Positions 45,966-58,026 of a stretch of 64,000 nt of DNA are shown one piece after another (the first letter of the stretch is position 1; each line of letters starts with the position of its first letter). Source of the DNA: Ascarosepion bandense (lineage: Eukaryota > Mollusca > Cephalopoda > Sepiida > Sepiidae); NCBI GenBank assembly GCA_037127315.1, contig JBBBDQ010001611.1, positions 2,426,001 to 2,490,000 on the forward strand, written 5' to 3'. The position numbers and the translations under genes are program-made. The notes below the pieces were generated by a model that did no database searches, had not been told where the DNA came from, and saw nothing but the letters and a program-made list of their open reading frames with translations.

Positions 45966-46394
45966 TGTATTTATCTCCGACCGGATTTCGAATTCTTGCT
46001 CTAGTTATATCGTTATGTTTATGTTTATTTCTAGCAAGAAATTTAGATATCTGGTTTTTTAATTCCAGACATAGATATCAAAGACATATTTTGCGATTGC
46101 TTTGTCTTATCTTCATGTCTATCTCAATATGTCTCTAACAATATGTAAAACTATCAGGCTAAATATATATATATAACCCACTTTACGTTTCAAATCTACG
46201 GGTCAGCAGTCTCACTGACATGCTGAATGTATCTTTAGATTTTAGTTGACGTCCGCTCTTACGCGTGCTCTTTGATTATATGTTGCGTATATATATGCTT
46301 ATGTATGAATATGTGTGTGTGTTCGCCGAACTGATGTAATGATGCATTTTTTTCTTAAATTTTCTCTTTTAAGGGACCGACCTTTATTTTTAAT

Positions 46395-46535
46395 CAGTTC
46401 TTTTAGGTCTTTGTGAATTTCATTCGTGTAAAATCTTTTGTACAAGACGAAAGCTGATGATGGTTCGCTTGAAATAGGCCTATATTTCCGATTTACCATG
46501 AAATAACGTGTCTGTCAAAATTTTTTATATTTTCT
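46395..46535 (+). mobile_element. Penelope-like element end with hammerhead-like core
   Basis: Related to 23018-23160. The core CTGATGA (46454-46460) is followed by stem II GGT..GCT, GAA, and the 10-nt self-complementary word ATAGGCCTAT (46474-46483) with A17. Stem I can form G.T, A-T, A-T and an outer G-C. Confidence 0.55.
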
Positions 46536-47990
46536 CTATATGTATTTATATACATATATATTTAGAGCTCTCTTAGAGAGTTATCCTACCACTGTATGTA
46601 CAGGATGCATATATATATATATTAAAGAAAATTAACGAAGATTAACGAAATGGTCTTTAAACAACCAACAATTTAAAATGATTTGTTTTAACATTATTTT
46701 TGATCGATACTCGTATTTAAGTAGATAAAAAACTCGTTAATTATGAAACCAGGCACATGCTATTTCATAGATTTACGTGGGATCGTAGATTCCGTTTCTG
46801 TTCCGAAAATAGGTATAATCTGAATCTTAAACCTAGACGAGAAATTACGAGATTGAAATTTTTGCCTACAAAATATATTGCTACCTTCCTATCAAACACT
46901 GAAATGTTTAAATCTACATCATTCCAATTCATATTATTAAATCTACATCTGTCAAGCTATGACACTTGCCTAACTTGATCTCCGCCCGTCATTTGTCTTC
47001 TGGTTCGTAATCTCTCGAGATATTTATTTCAGCTGTCGATATTGACCGAAGGTGTCATCTACAAACTCACTTCACCTGGATGTAGCGTCAGTCTCTATTA
47101 TAAATCGCATTGATTCTATAAGAAATCTCCAATATGGAGCATCAATTTTGTCCTCATCTTCATGGCAAATGCAATCTTCTTGCATTGTGTCTTCTTTTCG
47201 AATAATATTGAGATACATTTCATTCAATATCTTATGCCATGATGGTGAGCGTGTGCATCAAGAATTGCAAATATATGAAACGTTTGTAAATACCATTTTT
47301 ATTAAATATTTATACCTGGGCACAATTCCCTCGCGAGTGTAAGTCGACATTTGAATCTTGAACAAATAAGTAAATTGTTATATATCATATACAGGTCAAA
47401 TCCTGATTTTCAGACTTCTTAAAAAAAATTAGAGACTAACAAACCCTTATTTGATATAACAAACACATTTCAATAAATTTTTCTTAAAGGTTGTTTTATA
47501 TGGTTGTTTATTAATATAATATACCCAGCCAATGCTGTCAGTGCTGCCCCAACCAAATGCTCTGCATGCTAGACAGAAGGACTCCGAAGTTCATTGTGTA
47601 CAAGGAGACTTTTTTAACCCTATGACACGAAAATACAAGTTTCATTTCGCATACTTCTCACATGTGGACTTTTCTTTCGGCTTGTTGCTATTCTATCAAC
47701 TTCATCTTCAAAAATTTAAATGCAACATCAATCACCAGATTCTGTCTTTTTGAATCTTATTCTTTATTTGATCTTGCTTGTCACTAACATGTTTTCATTT
47801 TCTTTAACTTTTGGTAAAACCTAGCGTCTTGGTGATGTTATCGCCGTGCTTGGAGTGACTCTGAAAATTATTTTGAGGGAAGAATCTCAATTCAGGTGGA
47901 TGAATAGAAGGAGTTGTATTAGAAATAAAAACTAAACGCATTGAAACTGAGCTACATTTTCTCATCCTGTCTGTCTGTCTGTCTGTCTGT
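46536..47990. other. Unannotated DNA
   Basis: No recognised gene. (CTGT)n runs at 47970-47990. Confidence 0.4.
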
Positions 47991-47998
47991 ATCACTCC

Positions 47999-48001
<3 letters not shown>

Positions 48002-48047
<46 letters not shown>
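48002..48047. repeat. (TA)n microsatellite
   Basis: Perfect TA run. Confidence 0.95.
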
Positions 48048-48048
<1 letters not shown>

Positions 48049-48061
48049 TACGGGTATATAA

Positions 48062-48414
48062 TTAGTAGGCCACCCTAATGTTTAAAAAATTATGTATTTC
48101 ATACTATCTTTTAGTATTTATTTACAAGTGAATAATTATAAATGAAAATAGAATGGTTCTTTTGTTAATACTGCACAATAACATGTGCATCAAATGGATT
48201 TATAAATATTTAATAACCTATATTGCAGTTTCATCAATGAAAGAATGAAGAAAATTTAGGGTGATTCGGACGAGTTCATCTTTGATTCCTTCCCTTGTAA
48301 AATTTTACAAAGTAATAATAACAAAAGAACCATTCTATTTTCAGTCGGCAATAAATATTAAAAATAGTAGGAAATACATCATTTCTTTTAAAAAAATTGG
48401 GGTGGCCTAATAAT
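48062..48414. mobile_element. MITE with ~120-bp inverted arms
   Basis: Left taggccaccctaat ... aaaatagaatggttcttttg (to ~48160) is mirrored on the right (caaaagaaccattctatttt at ~48325 ... ggggtggccta at 48409). The ~150 bp centre is non-coding. Ends in TAGG beside TA-rich DNA resemble Tc1/mariner-derived MITEs. Confidence 0.8.
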
Positions 48415-48423
48415 AATTATGGC

Positions 48424-48424
<1 letters not shown>

Positions 48425-48486
<62 letters not shown>
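48425..48486. repeat. (GT)n microsatellite
   Basis: Perfect dinucleotide array next to the MITE. Confidence 0.95.
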
Positions 48487-48489
<3 letters not shown>

Positions 48490-48516
48490 TGCGTATGTTT
48501 GTGCTTGTGTGTGTTT

Positions 48517-48765
48517 CTATTTCTTTAAATTCCCTTCCACATACTTGCTTCCCCGACAGCTACAATCTCCGGGAAATTAAATGTAAGGTCAATAGACATC
48601 TCTTATCACACTAACTCGAATCTACCCCATTTCCATCTTCGGTGTCCTCATCCGTCTATCACCGTCCTATAACTAACTACTCTTTCTCGTCACTTTCCCC
48701 TATGTAACCCTCTGCGCAACAGTGGCAGTGGAATGCTTTGCTTGGGTGAAATGATTAAAAAAATA
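48517..48765 (+). mobile_element. LINE A 3' end
   Basis: Encodes SLPHTCFPDSYNL, then INCKV-type sequence and NRHLLSH-stop (48518-48613). The C-rich UTR and tail gtaaccctctgc ... ttgcttgggtgaaatgatt with an A-rich end follow. 5'-truncated. Confidence 0.85.
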
Positions 48766-48769
48766 ATAA

Positions 48770-49730
48770 GGTTACTTATGTAATCATGTCTACTTTTGAA
48801 TATTTACAAACTGATCCATTTATCTGGTTTATAGAGGCTCTAGAGGTAAATAAATATATCTTGAAATTACTAGTCATAGGAAGGCTATACAGCTTCTCTG
48901 TAAATAATTACATAGATATTTAATTCCTTAACGCTAGTGGCATTTTTCTAACAACTCGGTGTGAAATATACATCGAAAAAGAGCATAAGTCATTTTTATC
49001 TGGAATTTTGCTTTCAGACATTAAATCGATATACTTTATTTTATTCTTTTTCTTATTCTAACGGTTTTCGCATCTATGTTTGTAGATCTGGTTCGTTTTG
49101 ATTTATGAAAATGTGCGTTTAAAATATATCGACTCCTGACCGGGCGATTGGGGTTCTTCTTAAAGTTTTGAACATTGCTCCATAAATCTCTCGAAGAAAC
49201 GAAGAACTTGGAGAACTTGATTCCTATTCAAGTTAACATATTTCAAGTTTTTATCTACATTTCGTTAACTTAGTTATTTTTATTTATCTCGTCATTTATA
49301 ACATTTTACTTAAACTATTCATTCTTCGTTAATTTATTTGAGCAGCCAAAACAAATACAAAGTCGATATAATACGGACTAGATTGATGCAAAATTCCTCG
49401 TTATATGTTCATGCATTATTATGCGATACTACATGAGAAAGCGCATTGGAATAGCAAAAGATTCTTTCCAATATTAAAGGCGTTAGAAATGAAAAACTCC
49501 AGAGAAACTTTAATGAAAACAAATGAGTAAAACTGCATAAATAAAATTAAACTGATGTAATTTCTTAGTTTGAATGACGCATTAGAAATGAAAATGATGG
49601 CGGCTTTGTCGTAAATGCAACACTGCGAAGGATCATGAAGCTAGTTTACGAAATTGTTTTACTTGTGTCTATTCTATAAGAACTTTAAACTGTTTTAAAT
49701 TAATGTTTTGGACGTTGTAAAAACGTCCAA

Positions 49731-49732
<2 letters not shown>
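48770..49732. other. Unannotated DNA
   Basis: No recognised gene or repeat. Confidence 0.4.
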
Positions 49733-49773
<41 letters not shown>

Positions 49774-49775
<2 letters not shown>

Positions 49776-49972
49776 ACGTGGATGAATTTAAGTATAAAAA
49801 ATATAATATTTAAAATGTTGTAGTCAGGGTAAATTGGCCAATTTACCCTGACGAGCCGTAGGGTGAAACCTAGGTAGGTTTGTTGGCTTTTGCTTAGATT
49901 TTCTGTATATATATATATATATTTACGTGGATGAATTTAAGTATAAAAAATATAATATTTAAAATGTTGTAG
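49774..49972. repeat. 50-bp direct duplication flanking an FB-1 piece
   Basis: ttacgtggatgaatttaagt... is repeated exactly at 49774-49823 and 49923-49972. Between them is half an FB-1 hairpin (ccaatttaccctgacgagcc..., 49824-49905) and TA repeats. Confidence 0.85.
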
Positions 49973-50206
49973 TAAGGGATTCTATTGAGTCCTACCTGTT
50001 ATCATAAAAAAGTTTTAATTCATGAAGTAGTCGTAAAATTAAGAAAATTACAAATTGAACGTCTCAAATCTGCTGGAATTTACTCGAACATTCTAGCATC
50101 TTCCAAACCTATTTCTAATTTTCTTAATTTTACGACTACTTCATGAATTAAAAGTTTTTTATAATAACAGGTAGGACTCAATAGAATCCCTCACTACAAC
50201 ATTTTA
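49959..50206. repeat. Foldback repeat FB-3, ~248-bp palindrome
   Basis: Arms of ~95 bp: tctattgagtcctacctgtt / aacaggtaggactcaataga, and catgaagtagtcgtaaaatt with its complement. The loop is ~60 bp. Confidence 0.88.
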
Positions 50207-50252
50207 GTAATTATTAAAATTATTTTCATATATAAATGCATCCTCGTCACAA

Positions 50253-50296
<44 letters not shown>

Positions 50297-50301
<5 letters not shown>

Positions 50302-50668
50302 CATCTAAGCACAAGCCAACAAACCTACCTAAGTTTCACCCTACGCCTCGTCAGGGTAAATTCGCCAATTTACCCTGACGAGCTGTAGATAGGTTTGTTG
50401 GCTCCTGCTTAGATTTTTTGTCTTTGTTGCTCTACTTTCGTTTAGTGTTAGAGTTTTCGTCTTGGAGTTTTTCGTCTTGGAGTTTTTTCTTTCTTACGGG
50501 TACTTGACTTTTTGTTCATGTACTTCGTTTGTTTGTTTTTTTTACTTCCCCTTCTTTTCCCTCCGAGTTTGTCCTCGGTGGGTTGTTCAAGACGATTTAA
50601 ATTATAGCTTAATTAGTACTAGTTTTGGCAGAGTTCTGTTACTATTAGTATTGTAGTTACTACAGTTA
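50297..50668 (+). repeat. FB-1 copy: hairpin plus 250-bp flank
   Basis: Hairpin gccaacaaacctaccta / taggtaggtttgttgg-type arms (50319-50402), then the segment gtctttgttgctctactttc ... through tactattagtatt. The segment recurs at 51195-51440 and 51840-52078. Confidence 0.8.
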
Positions 50669-50671
50669 ATA

Positions 50672-50749
<78 letters not shown>

Positions 50750-51047
50750 TTAATGTGGAGAAGTTTGTCACTTGGTTGAGTGGTGTCATTTCGGTCATGC
50801 CGACTTAAAACTTTCGTGAGAGAATTGTTGAAATCTTTTCACTTTTTCTGTAATAATGAACTCACGAAACTTCCAAGTTGACATGACTAAAATAAGACGG
50901 CTCAGTTAACTGACAAAGTCCTCTACGTTAAATCTATAAGTGCTCTATTCTTATATTTATGACAAAAAATCTGCTTGCCTAAAATGCCTTTTCACCAGTA
51001 AACTATTGAAAAATACAAACAGCAAATTTGGCGTTAAACATTATTAC

Positions 51048-51100
<53 letters not shown>

Positions 51101-51106
<6 letters not shown>

Positions 51107-51450
51107 GTGAGAGCCAACAAACTTACCTAGATTTCACCCTGTCGGCTCGTCAGGGTAAATTGGCTAGGTAGGTTTGTTGGCTCTCACTTAGATTTTCTGT
51201 CTTTGTTGCTCTACTTTCGTATTGAGCGCTTTAGTGTTAGGGTTTTCGTTTTGAGTTTGTTTTTTTTCTTACGAGTATTTGACTTTCGTTCATGTACTTC
51301 GATTCTTTTTTTAATTCCTCTTCTTTTCCCTCCAAGTTCGTCCTTGGTGGGTTTTTCAAGACGAACTTAATTATAGTATAACAATTACTAGTATTAGCAG
51401 AATTATTTTTGTTTCTATTAATATTGTTATAATCATTATAGTTATTATTT
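51101..51450 (+). repeat. FB-1 copy: near-perfect hairpin plus flank
   Basis: agtgagagccaacaaac (51106) pairs with gtttgttggctctcact (51171-51187), with tcgtcagggtaaattggc between the arms. Confidence 0.85.
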
Positions 51451-51504
51451 TAAAAAAAAACACCTGCTGTTAAAAATTGTTTACCCATGGACATAATGTA
51501 GAGT

Positions 51505-51820
51505 CCACTATGTATCTTAACCAGACAAAATTAAAAGTGACATGCCTTGGCACGAGGCCATTCTGTTTCTTTTCATGACTCAAATCTTCAACTCCAGTTA
51601 CCTAATTCCCATTTCTAACTGAACAATATTGACAAACCTACAAGCATATTCTCCACTTACCCCTTCTACTACCACCCCTTTAGTTTCAATAAAACCAAAA
51701 ATTTATCTTTCACAATTTTAAACTATCACTTGAAGAACAGTATTGTTCTGAAACATGAAATTTTTTTGTGTAGTAATATAATGCTTTTATAAACCATAGT
51801 AATAACAAAATTATATATAT
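51505..51820 (+). mobile_element. Penelope-like element 3' region, copy 2
   Basis: Copy of 17180-17541, including a damaged hammerhead-like core (cttgaagaacag ... ctgaaac at ~51729-51754). Confidence 0.5.
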
Positions 51821-51839
51821 ACAGTGAGAGACAGACAGA

Positions 51840-52074
51840 GACTTTCGTATTGAGCGCTTTAGTGTTAGGATTTTCGTCTTGGGGTCTTTTTCTTTCCTTC
51901 GAGTATTTGACTTTTATTCATGTACTTCGTTTGTTTCTTTTTTTACTTCCTCTTCTTTTCCCTCCGAGTTCGTTCTCGGTGGGTTTTTCAAGACCAACTT
52001 AAATATAGTTAAACTATTACTAGTATTAGCAGAATTACTTTTGTTACTATTAATATTCTTATAATTATATTCGT

Positions 52075-52078
<4 letters not shown>
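51840..52078 (+). repeat. FB-1 flank segment without hairpin
   Basis: Third copy of the segment (tttcgtattgagcgctttag ... gttcgttctcggtgggtttt). Confidence 0.8.
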
Positions 52079-52117
<39 letters not shown>

Positions 52118-52261
52118 TTTGTCATTTAACTGATGGAAGTTATATTCAGTGCCTCAACTCCAAAGTTTTGTTTTCATCGTTTAGTCCACTCGTCAGAAAG
52201 TTTTAACAGTTCATTGCTGATTTTCTCGTTTAGTTATTTTTCATACAAAGTTGAAAAAATC

Positions 52262-52294
52262 TTTCTCTCTCTTTCTCTCTCTTCTCTCTCCTTT

Positions 52295-52370
<76 letters not shown>

Positions 52371-52380
52371 TTCTTTCCTC
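52262..52380. repeat. (CT)n polypyrimidine microsatellite
   Basis: Long imperfect CT array. A second lies at 53179-53241. Confidence 0.95.
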
Positions 52381-53175
52381 TCTTTTTTTGCTCTGAGTGT
52401 CAATGATAATTTAACAACGTAATTTCTGGTATCACAGACTGATTTTTCTTGGCTTTTAGAGTAATTTTTTCTCGGATGTTTTTGCAGTTTTCTTAAGTAT
52501 GGGAAATATTGGTCTATTCCGTTTTTTATTCACTTCTTTTAAAAATATATTTTTATTAGTTAATTTTTTTTTATTTTCAGTATTAGCAAGGTTTTTTCGG
52601 TATATTTGCTTTTTCTATAAAAATTCTAATCAAGGATTTCAAAACAATGAATATGTTAAGATTTTTCAAAAGCCTTTTTTAAGACGATAGGACTTTCGTA
52701 TTCTTCAATCAATTACTTTTCTCGCTAGATTCCTCTCTATGCCATCGGACTTACGTTTACTAATACACTTTGTTTTACCATCTAATTATTATTTTTCTTT
52801 TATACAGTTTGATTGATACATTTCGAATTATACTGAAAATACTGTTTTTATAAATCACATCAATATCTCAAAATGATATGCATTTACCATTATTGTCTAA
52901 GTGAATTTGATTTGAGAAAATATTTGGCATGCATTTTTTTCTCGTCTTCTAAACACTTCTTAAATATTCCACTACAGGCTTTGTTTTTATTATTTTGGTT
53001 AAAATATGCTTATTGTCGAATATTGATTTTCTGTTTCTTGAGAATTCTTTGGCCTGTTTTTACATTGTCTAAAACAGATAAAAAGTATTCGAGAAGAGAG
53101 TAAAGAGAAGATAAATATAATCTTGAATTTCATATGATTTTCAAGTAAATTTTCTTTTGAACCGAAAACATACAC

Positions 53176-53230
<55 letters not shown>

Positions 53231-53394
53231 CTCTCTCTCTGTGTTCATCGGTCTATTTCAATCCTAAGTTTAGTAAGAAAACAATTTTTATAACTACGTG
53301 CGTAAGCAAATACTTCTTAAAGTTAACAGACGAAAAACGGGGATGAAGAAATTGTTTTTAAGTTATTAAGATTTCGGTATGTAACAGCTTCTTC
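52381..53394. other. Unannotated AT-rich DNA
   Basis: No recognised gene or repeat apart from the CT/CTAT array at 53179-53241. Confidence 0.4.
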
Positions 53395-54050
53395 TTTTAT
53401 GTACCATGTCTTTTCAGGACGTAGGCGATCATAGCTTTCCACATGGCCTTCTCCCTGGTGGCTCTTAGCACGCTTTCTCCTGTTGCACAACGCAACCCTC
53501 GTTCCATCATCCACCTGATAAGGTCCTTCAAATATATTATCCGCTGCTTTCCTCTGTCTTTTTTTCCCACTATCTGGTCTGTTAGTAACATGTTCTCCAA
53601 GCCCCCCGCTTCCTCATTGCATTTCCCAGGAACTTCACTTGTCTCTTCCTGATGCTCAGTATTAATTTCCTTTTCTTTTCCATCCTTTCCAAAACCTCGT
53701 CATTGCTCACATGCTCGGTCACTGATATCCGCAGCATCCTTCTGTAGAACCACATTTCCGCTGATTCAAGTTTTTCCTTCATCTTCGAAGATATTGTCCA
53801 ACATTCACTGTCATATTGAAGAACTGACAACACATAGCAATCCAGTACTCTCTTCTTTGTTTCTAGTGAAATTGTCCTGTTTCTTAATACTTTACTCAGC
53901 TTCTGGAATGCTTCTTTCACCATGCCAATTCGCCTTCGGATCTCAGTGTCGCACTTTCCGTCTTCTGTTAGAACACTTCCTAGGTATTTACATTTCTGTA
54001 CCTGCTTGATTTTAGAGTCCCTCACCTGTAATTAGCATTTTGGATTGTCT
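53395..54050 (-). pseudogene. RTE-type LINE, best-preserved C-terminal fragment
   Basis: The minus strand opens with KIKQVQKCKYLGSVLTEDGK, the end of the RT palm. FQKLSKVLRNRTISLETKKR and VLQYDSECWTISSKMKEKLE follow, then WFYRRMLRISVTEH, KRQVKFLGNAMRKRG and, after one frameshift near 53590, GKKDRGKQRIIYLKDLIRWM and MWKAMIAYVLKRHGT-stop (53397). That is about 215 residues of an RTE-clade polyprotein; the YADD box and the endonuclease are absent. It serves as reference for the six other fragments in the window. The clade call rests on the ECWTI...WFYRRML block. Confidence 0.85.
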
Positions 54051-54720
54051 GTTTCTTCATAAACTTCTGGTAGACAATAGCTTCGTCATTTTAAGGTGTA
54101 ATATTGTCTATCAGATTTAAATGAAAATGTACCAACATGGATTATCTTAAATTGCCTCGGTTTTCTCCTTCATTTATCTAATGGAATATATTGAGAACAT
54201 TTCATTATTCGCTTTATCATTTGTTTTTGCGAAAATCGGAGTTTACAACTTCGACTGTCATAGTAGAGGGAATTAATTTCTACCACTGTCCATCCAATTT
54301 TGTTCAATAATTTTACACTTTTACAGGTTCCGTATTTCTATTTGCAGAGAATGTTTTCAGATTAAACAACACATTTTACAATTCATAAGACGACATTTTT
54401 TTCAGAAAATCCTAACACTGTAGCTACATTATGAATATTGCAACCCAGAAACTCATAGAGAAATGCATTGCTTGTGAGCAGTAATCAAATTCCTTCTAAT
54501 GCTGATTTTATGCTGATTCCTTTTGCTTCGAAAGCCATTTTATTAAATCCTTTCTTCAATTTTAATAGGGGTACGTCATCTGCTTGTTCCTGCTAAAATG
54601 AATAGAATACTTAAAGTATAGAAACTGTATATAGTGTTTTCTACAAAAACAATGACGTTTATCTTTCTGTTAGTATGGAAGCACAGAAATTCGAATTCGC
54701 TCAGGATTCACCGAAAGGGT
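54051..54720. other. Unannotated DNA
   Basis: No recognised gene or repeat. Confidence 0.4.
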
Positions 54721-54722
54721 GA

Positions 54723-55085
54723 ATGATGAATCCAAAAAGGAGTAATCGGCAACGAACCCGGAATAAAAAACAAACCATGAATTTAGAAAAGTGCACGGAC
54801 TTCTCACATGTTTGTGGTCGGAAATTCAGGCCCCAAAGGGGAGCGAAGATTCATCTTACAAAAGTGGGTTCTCTGAAAACGATTCAGGAGCAGAGCTCTG
54901 CCAATGCAGATGCATTCCACAGTGCTAAGAATATCCAAACTGTTGAATCAAAGGATGGGTTGCAACCCAAACTGCCAAGAATCAAATTTCCACTAGCATC
55001 CGGATCGGAAGCGTGGTGTATGCTAGACAACATTATCAGCAAATCATTACGTAAAGTGCTGGTAAGAAAGAAATATCGTGACTGA
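54723..55085 (+). CDS. Hypothetical 120-residue frame, possible retroelement N-terminus
   Basis: The product is basic. It contains CTDFSHVCGRKFRPQRGAKI followed by H, a possible C2H2-like finger (residues ~24-44), then LPRIKFPLASGSEAW (~83-97). The pairing of a finger with an (R/K)IKFP-W segment recalls the N-terminal regions of some LINE polyproteins with zinc fingers. That is recollection of a family pattern, not a match I can prove. No neighbour supports a host gene. The upstream words ttctgttagtatggaagcac (54667) and a diverged copy at ~55493 suggest a repeated leader. It could be an orphan fragment or chance. Confidence 0.3.
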   Translation: MMNPKRSNRQRTRNKKQTMNLEKCTDFSHVCGRKFRPQRGAKIHLTKVGSLKTIQEQSSANADAFHSAKNIQTVESKDGLQPKLPRIKFPLASGSEAWCMLDNIISKSLRKVLVRKKYRD

Positions 55086-56055
55086 TCGTGAATGCGTAAT
55101 GAGGTTCACGTTGCATTCTCAGAACGAAAGGTTTGCCGTTTTTCGAAAGTTTTCGTAAATCTCATTTCACCGTTAGACATTTCAGCTTGTATATCTACAA
55201 CGCACTTGTATATCGTTATAATGAGGCCTCACATTAGTGAGGGGGGGCTGGTGTGCAAGTGAAACCGTTGAGAGGAAGGCCCCAAAACGGTGCACATTCT
55301 CTCCTGATGACCCAAGTTTAAATATAAATTCGATAGGAACACATTAATTTAAAAGAAATTAAATGAAGTCATATGCCGTAGAGAAGCTCGGTGGAAATAC
55401 CATTGGCTTGAGGTGCATTACACTTTCAGGTGAGTTTCAGGTGAGTTTCAGGTGAGTTTCAATTACTTTTCAGTAATTTACTTCTTCTTTCTTCCTGTCA
55501 GTATGGAGGAACATAAATTCCAATACTGATTCCAAACATTACTTATTTATACCTTATTTTGAGAGTTCACCTTTCTGTGATACTTCATTTGTATCTAAAT
55601 CCATTATATTTTATTGTCATTGGAAGTTTATGTTCGTCATGTGAATGGTTTTAAAAGACGAAGATACTGAGTGGCAACTGAATCCTTTTAGTTTTAAAAA
55701 GAAGGTTGCAGGCGTTGGTCACGAAAAGGTCGAGATAAGCGTAGGAAAGTCAATATATGATAAATCTCTCTTTAACCAGTCCAGTACTCTGATAAGACAT
55801 TTTTTTCATAGCAGACATTGTTCTTTTTCTAGACATTATCTAGAGAAACATTATGCGTGGATTTGTGCTTAACTTGTAAAGAAAATATGAAACGAAAATG
55901 AGATTGCTGCAGTTTCTCAACCAGACACAACCCCCCTCGTTTTGAATATCAGTTTAAAAATGTGAATTTTTACAGGAAACCAAATACAGATTAGAAATGC
56001 ATACTTAATATAAAAAAGTAGATTCATAATATTCTTAATTTATTAAACTGTGCAA
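55086..56055. other. Unannotated DNA with a caggtgagttt x4 tandem
   Basis: The tandem lies at 55427-55470. An open frame at 55645-55872 has no recognised domain. Confidence 0.4.
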
Positions 56056-56058
56056 CTT

Positions 56059-56370
56059 CAGTCAGTTCTGTGTCATACGTGATAGAAGCTTGGGCGATCA
56101 TGTCTCGAAAATGACATAACTGACTGGGCAGAAAAATTTTCTGCAGTAGGTTGATATTACTTTCTGCGGTTGACTAGTTGCCAACCAACAATAGAAATAT
56201 GGCCAAAGAAAGCAATCTGTCCTGTTATTTAACCCATAGCTAGAAGGAGAAGAGACAGATTAATACCTTTCGAAAGTGTACTTGCGAGTAGGGTAATGCA
56301 AAATATTCGACTGAAATTCGAACTCGGTTCTCCGTTTTCTCGTACCGAGTCGATGTCCTACAATACATAT
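56059..56370 (-). repeat. tRNA-derived SINE, diverged
   Basis: Complete but old minus-strand copy. The tail hairpin (catgtctcgaaaatgacata) is damaged, and a ~20 bp insertion sits near 56190. Confidence 0.85.
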
Positions 56371-56632
56371 TTCGTGAATATAACAAAGAACTGACTCTGA
56401 AAGACCAAAGGATGCCATGTAGACCGGAGGTAGTTGGAAAAATTTATCGACCAAAATATTGATCGAAAATCAACGAATTTATATTCAGATCAGTAAGAGA
56501 ATTGTATGGAACCAGGAAAATATTTCATCTTAGAACTTTAAACGGAGATTATTTGTCGCAATAGAATCCGTTAAACATGAAATGTAGATAATTGCCTTTT
56601 TATTGAATTTTACTTTCATATAAACGGGTAGA

Positions 56633-56675
<43 letters not shown>

Positions 56676-57575
56676 TTAGATGTAATAGTAAATAATAATA
56701 TTTAATAATATGTCGAAAAGAGAAAATGTACAGGATAGGTTCTTAATTTCATTTATGAAAATAACAAAAGTATTTTTCGTCTACTTCTTTTTGAAGTTCG
56801 ACTGATTTAAGCGCTACATCACAAATTGAAACAATCTTTCTTTTATTTTAAATTCAATTGTTTGTATAACAAAACATTTTATTGAACGTAGCAATGAACA
56901 GTGAAACAAAATCCTGTCTGAATCAATTGTAAAAATAAAAATTAATTGAATTTTAATGGAACGATTTGGGTACTGAGTTTTATGGCATCGAGTTGAAACC
57001 GATAATTATTTATAATGTAAAAAGAGACGATGCATGTTGAAATTCGACATCAAAAACATTGGGCCTTTTTATTTTCACGGAAATGAATTTCAATAATCGA
57101 ATTCAACGTAATCGATTCTTTATTTTATTCTAAACGTTCGCAAGATTTAATTATTATTAAATTATTGTTCATTGCAGAAAAAATGAAAAGATTACAATGA
57201 AGTGCAGAATATTAAACTGAAAAAAAAATTAATCTCTTCAAATATAATAAAAGGCAATATACTGTGTGGATAGCTATCGATTATCTGTTTATATCGATTA
57301 GTTCTTTTGGCCTTCGTGATCGATTGTTATAGGATCTCCCGTTACACTGCATTTAGCAACTAACAGTACTTGTAGGAAGTCAATGATAATCTAAAACGAA
57401 TCCGGAACATAATTTAAAACTAATCGTTTAAAATATCAGATATCGATTTGATAGTGCAGTTTGAATTAGCTGACAAACATTTTTTTTAACCAAGCCAACA
57501 TGATGAACGGTTCCTGATCAAGTAGTTGTACAGATATTTATTAAGGTGTTCGAAAAGTGATTACGTTTTCCAAAA
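56371..57575. other. Unannotated AT-rich DNA with (TAA)n at 56636-56674
   Basis: No recognised gene. Confidence 0.4.
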
Positions 57576-57579
57576 CCCC

Positions 57580-57955
57580 CTACAGAAGGTAACTGAAGGG
57601 AGTGACAAGGGGAGACTACAAATAAACTGTAAGAAAACCGAATGCATGGTGATCAGCAAAAAGAACTGCCCAAAATGCCAATTACAGGTAAGGGACACTA
57701 AAATCAAGCAGGTACCGAAATTTAAATACCTAAGAAGTGTTCTAACAGAAGACGGAAAGTATTACTACGAGATCCGAAGGCGAATTAGCATGGCAAAAGA
57801 AGCATTCCAGAAACTGAGTAAAGTATTAAGAAACAGGATAATTTCACTAGAAACAAAGAAGAGAGTACTGAATTGCTATGTGTTGTCAGTTCTTCAATAT
57901 GACAGTGAATGTTGGACAATATCTTCGAAGATGAAGGAAAACCTTGAATCAGCGG

Positions 57956-57958
<3 letters not shown>
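57580..57958 (+). pseudogene. RTE-type LINE fragment ending in (GT)n
   Basis: The open frame reads GRLQINCKKTECMVISKKNC, then VRDTKIKQVPKFKYLRSVLT, FQKLSKVLRNRIISLETKKR and DSECWTISSKMKENLESAE, at which point it passes directly into a GT array. This is RT palm-end to connection sequence, nearly intact over ~125 residues and clearly the same family as 53395-54050. Both ends are truncated. The junction with GT looks like replacement of the 3' part. Confidence 0.85.
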
Positions 57959-58014
<56 letters not shown>

Positions 58015-58026
58015 GGTGGGGGGGGT
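57956..58026. repeat. (GT)n then poly(G) tract
   Basis: Array followed by ttttggtggggggggtg. Confidence 0.95.

Noticed and set aside
46185..46215. Possible further hammerhead core near gtttcaaatctacgggtcag (minus)
   Set aside because: GAAACGT is present but the CTGANGA half reads CTGACCC, so too little of the core remains.
47052..47342. 96-codon open frame
   Set aside because: No recognisable domain, no similarity to neighbouring repeats, and length is within chance for AT-rich DNA.
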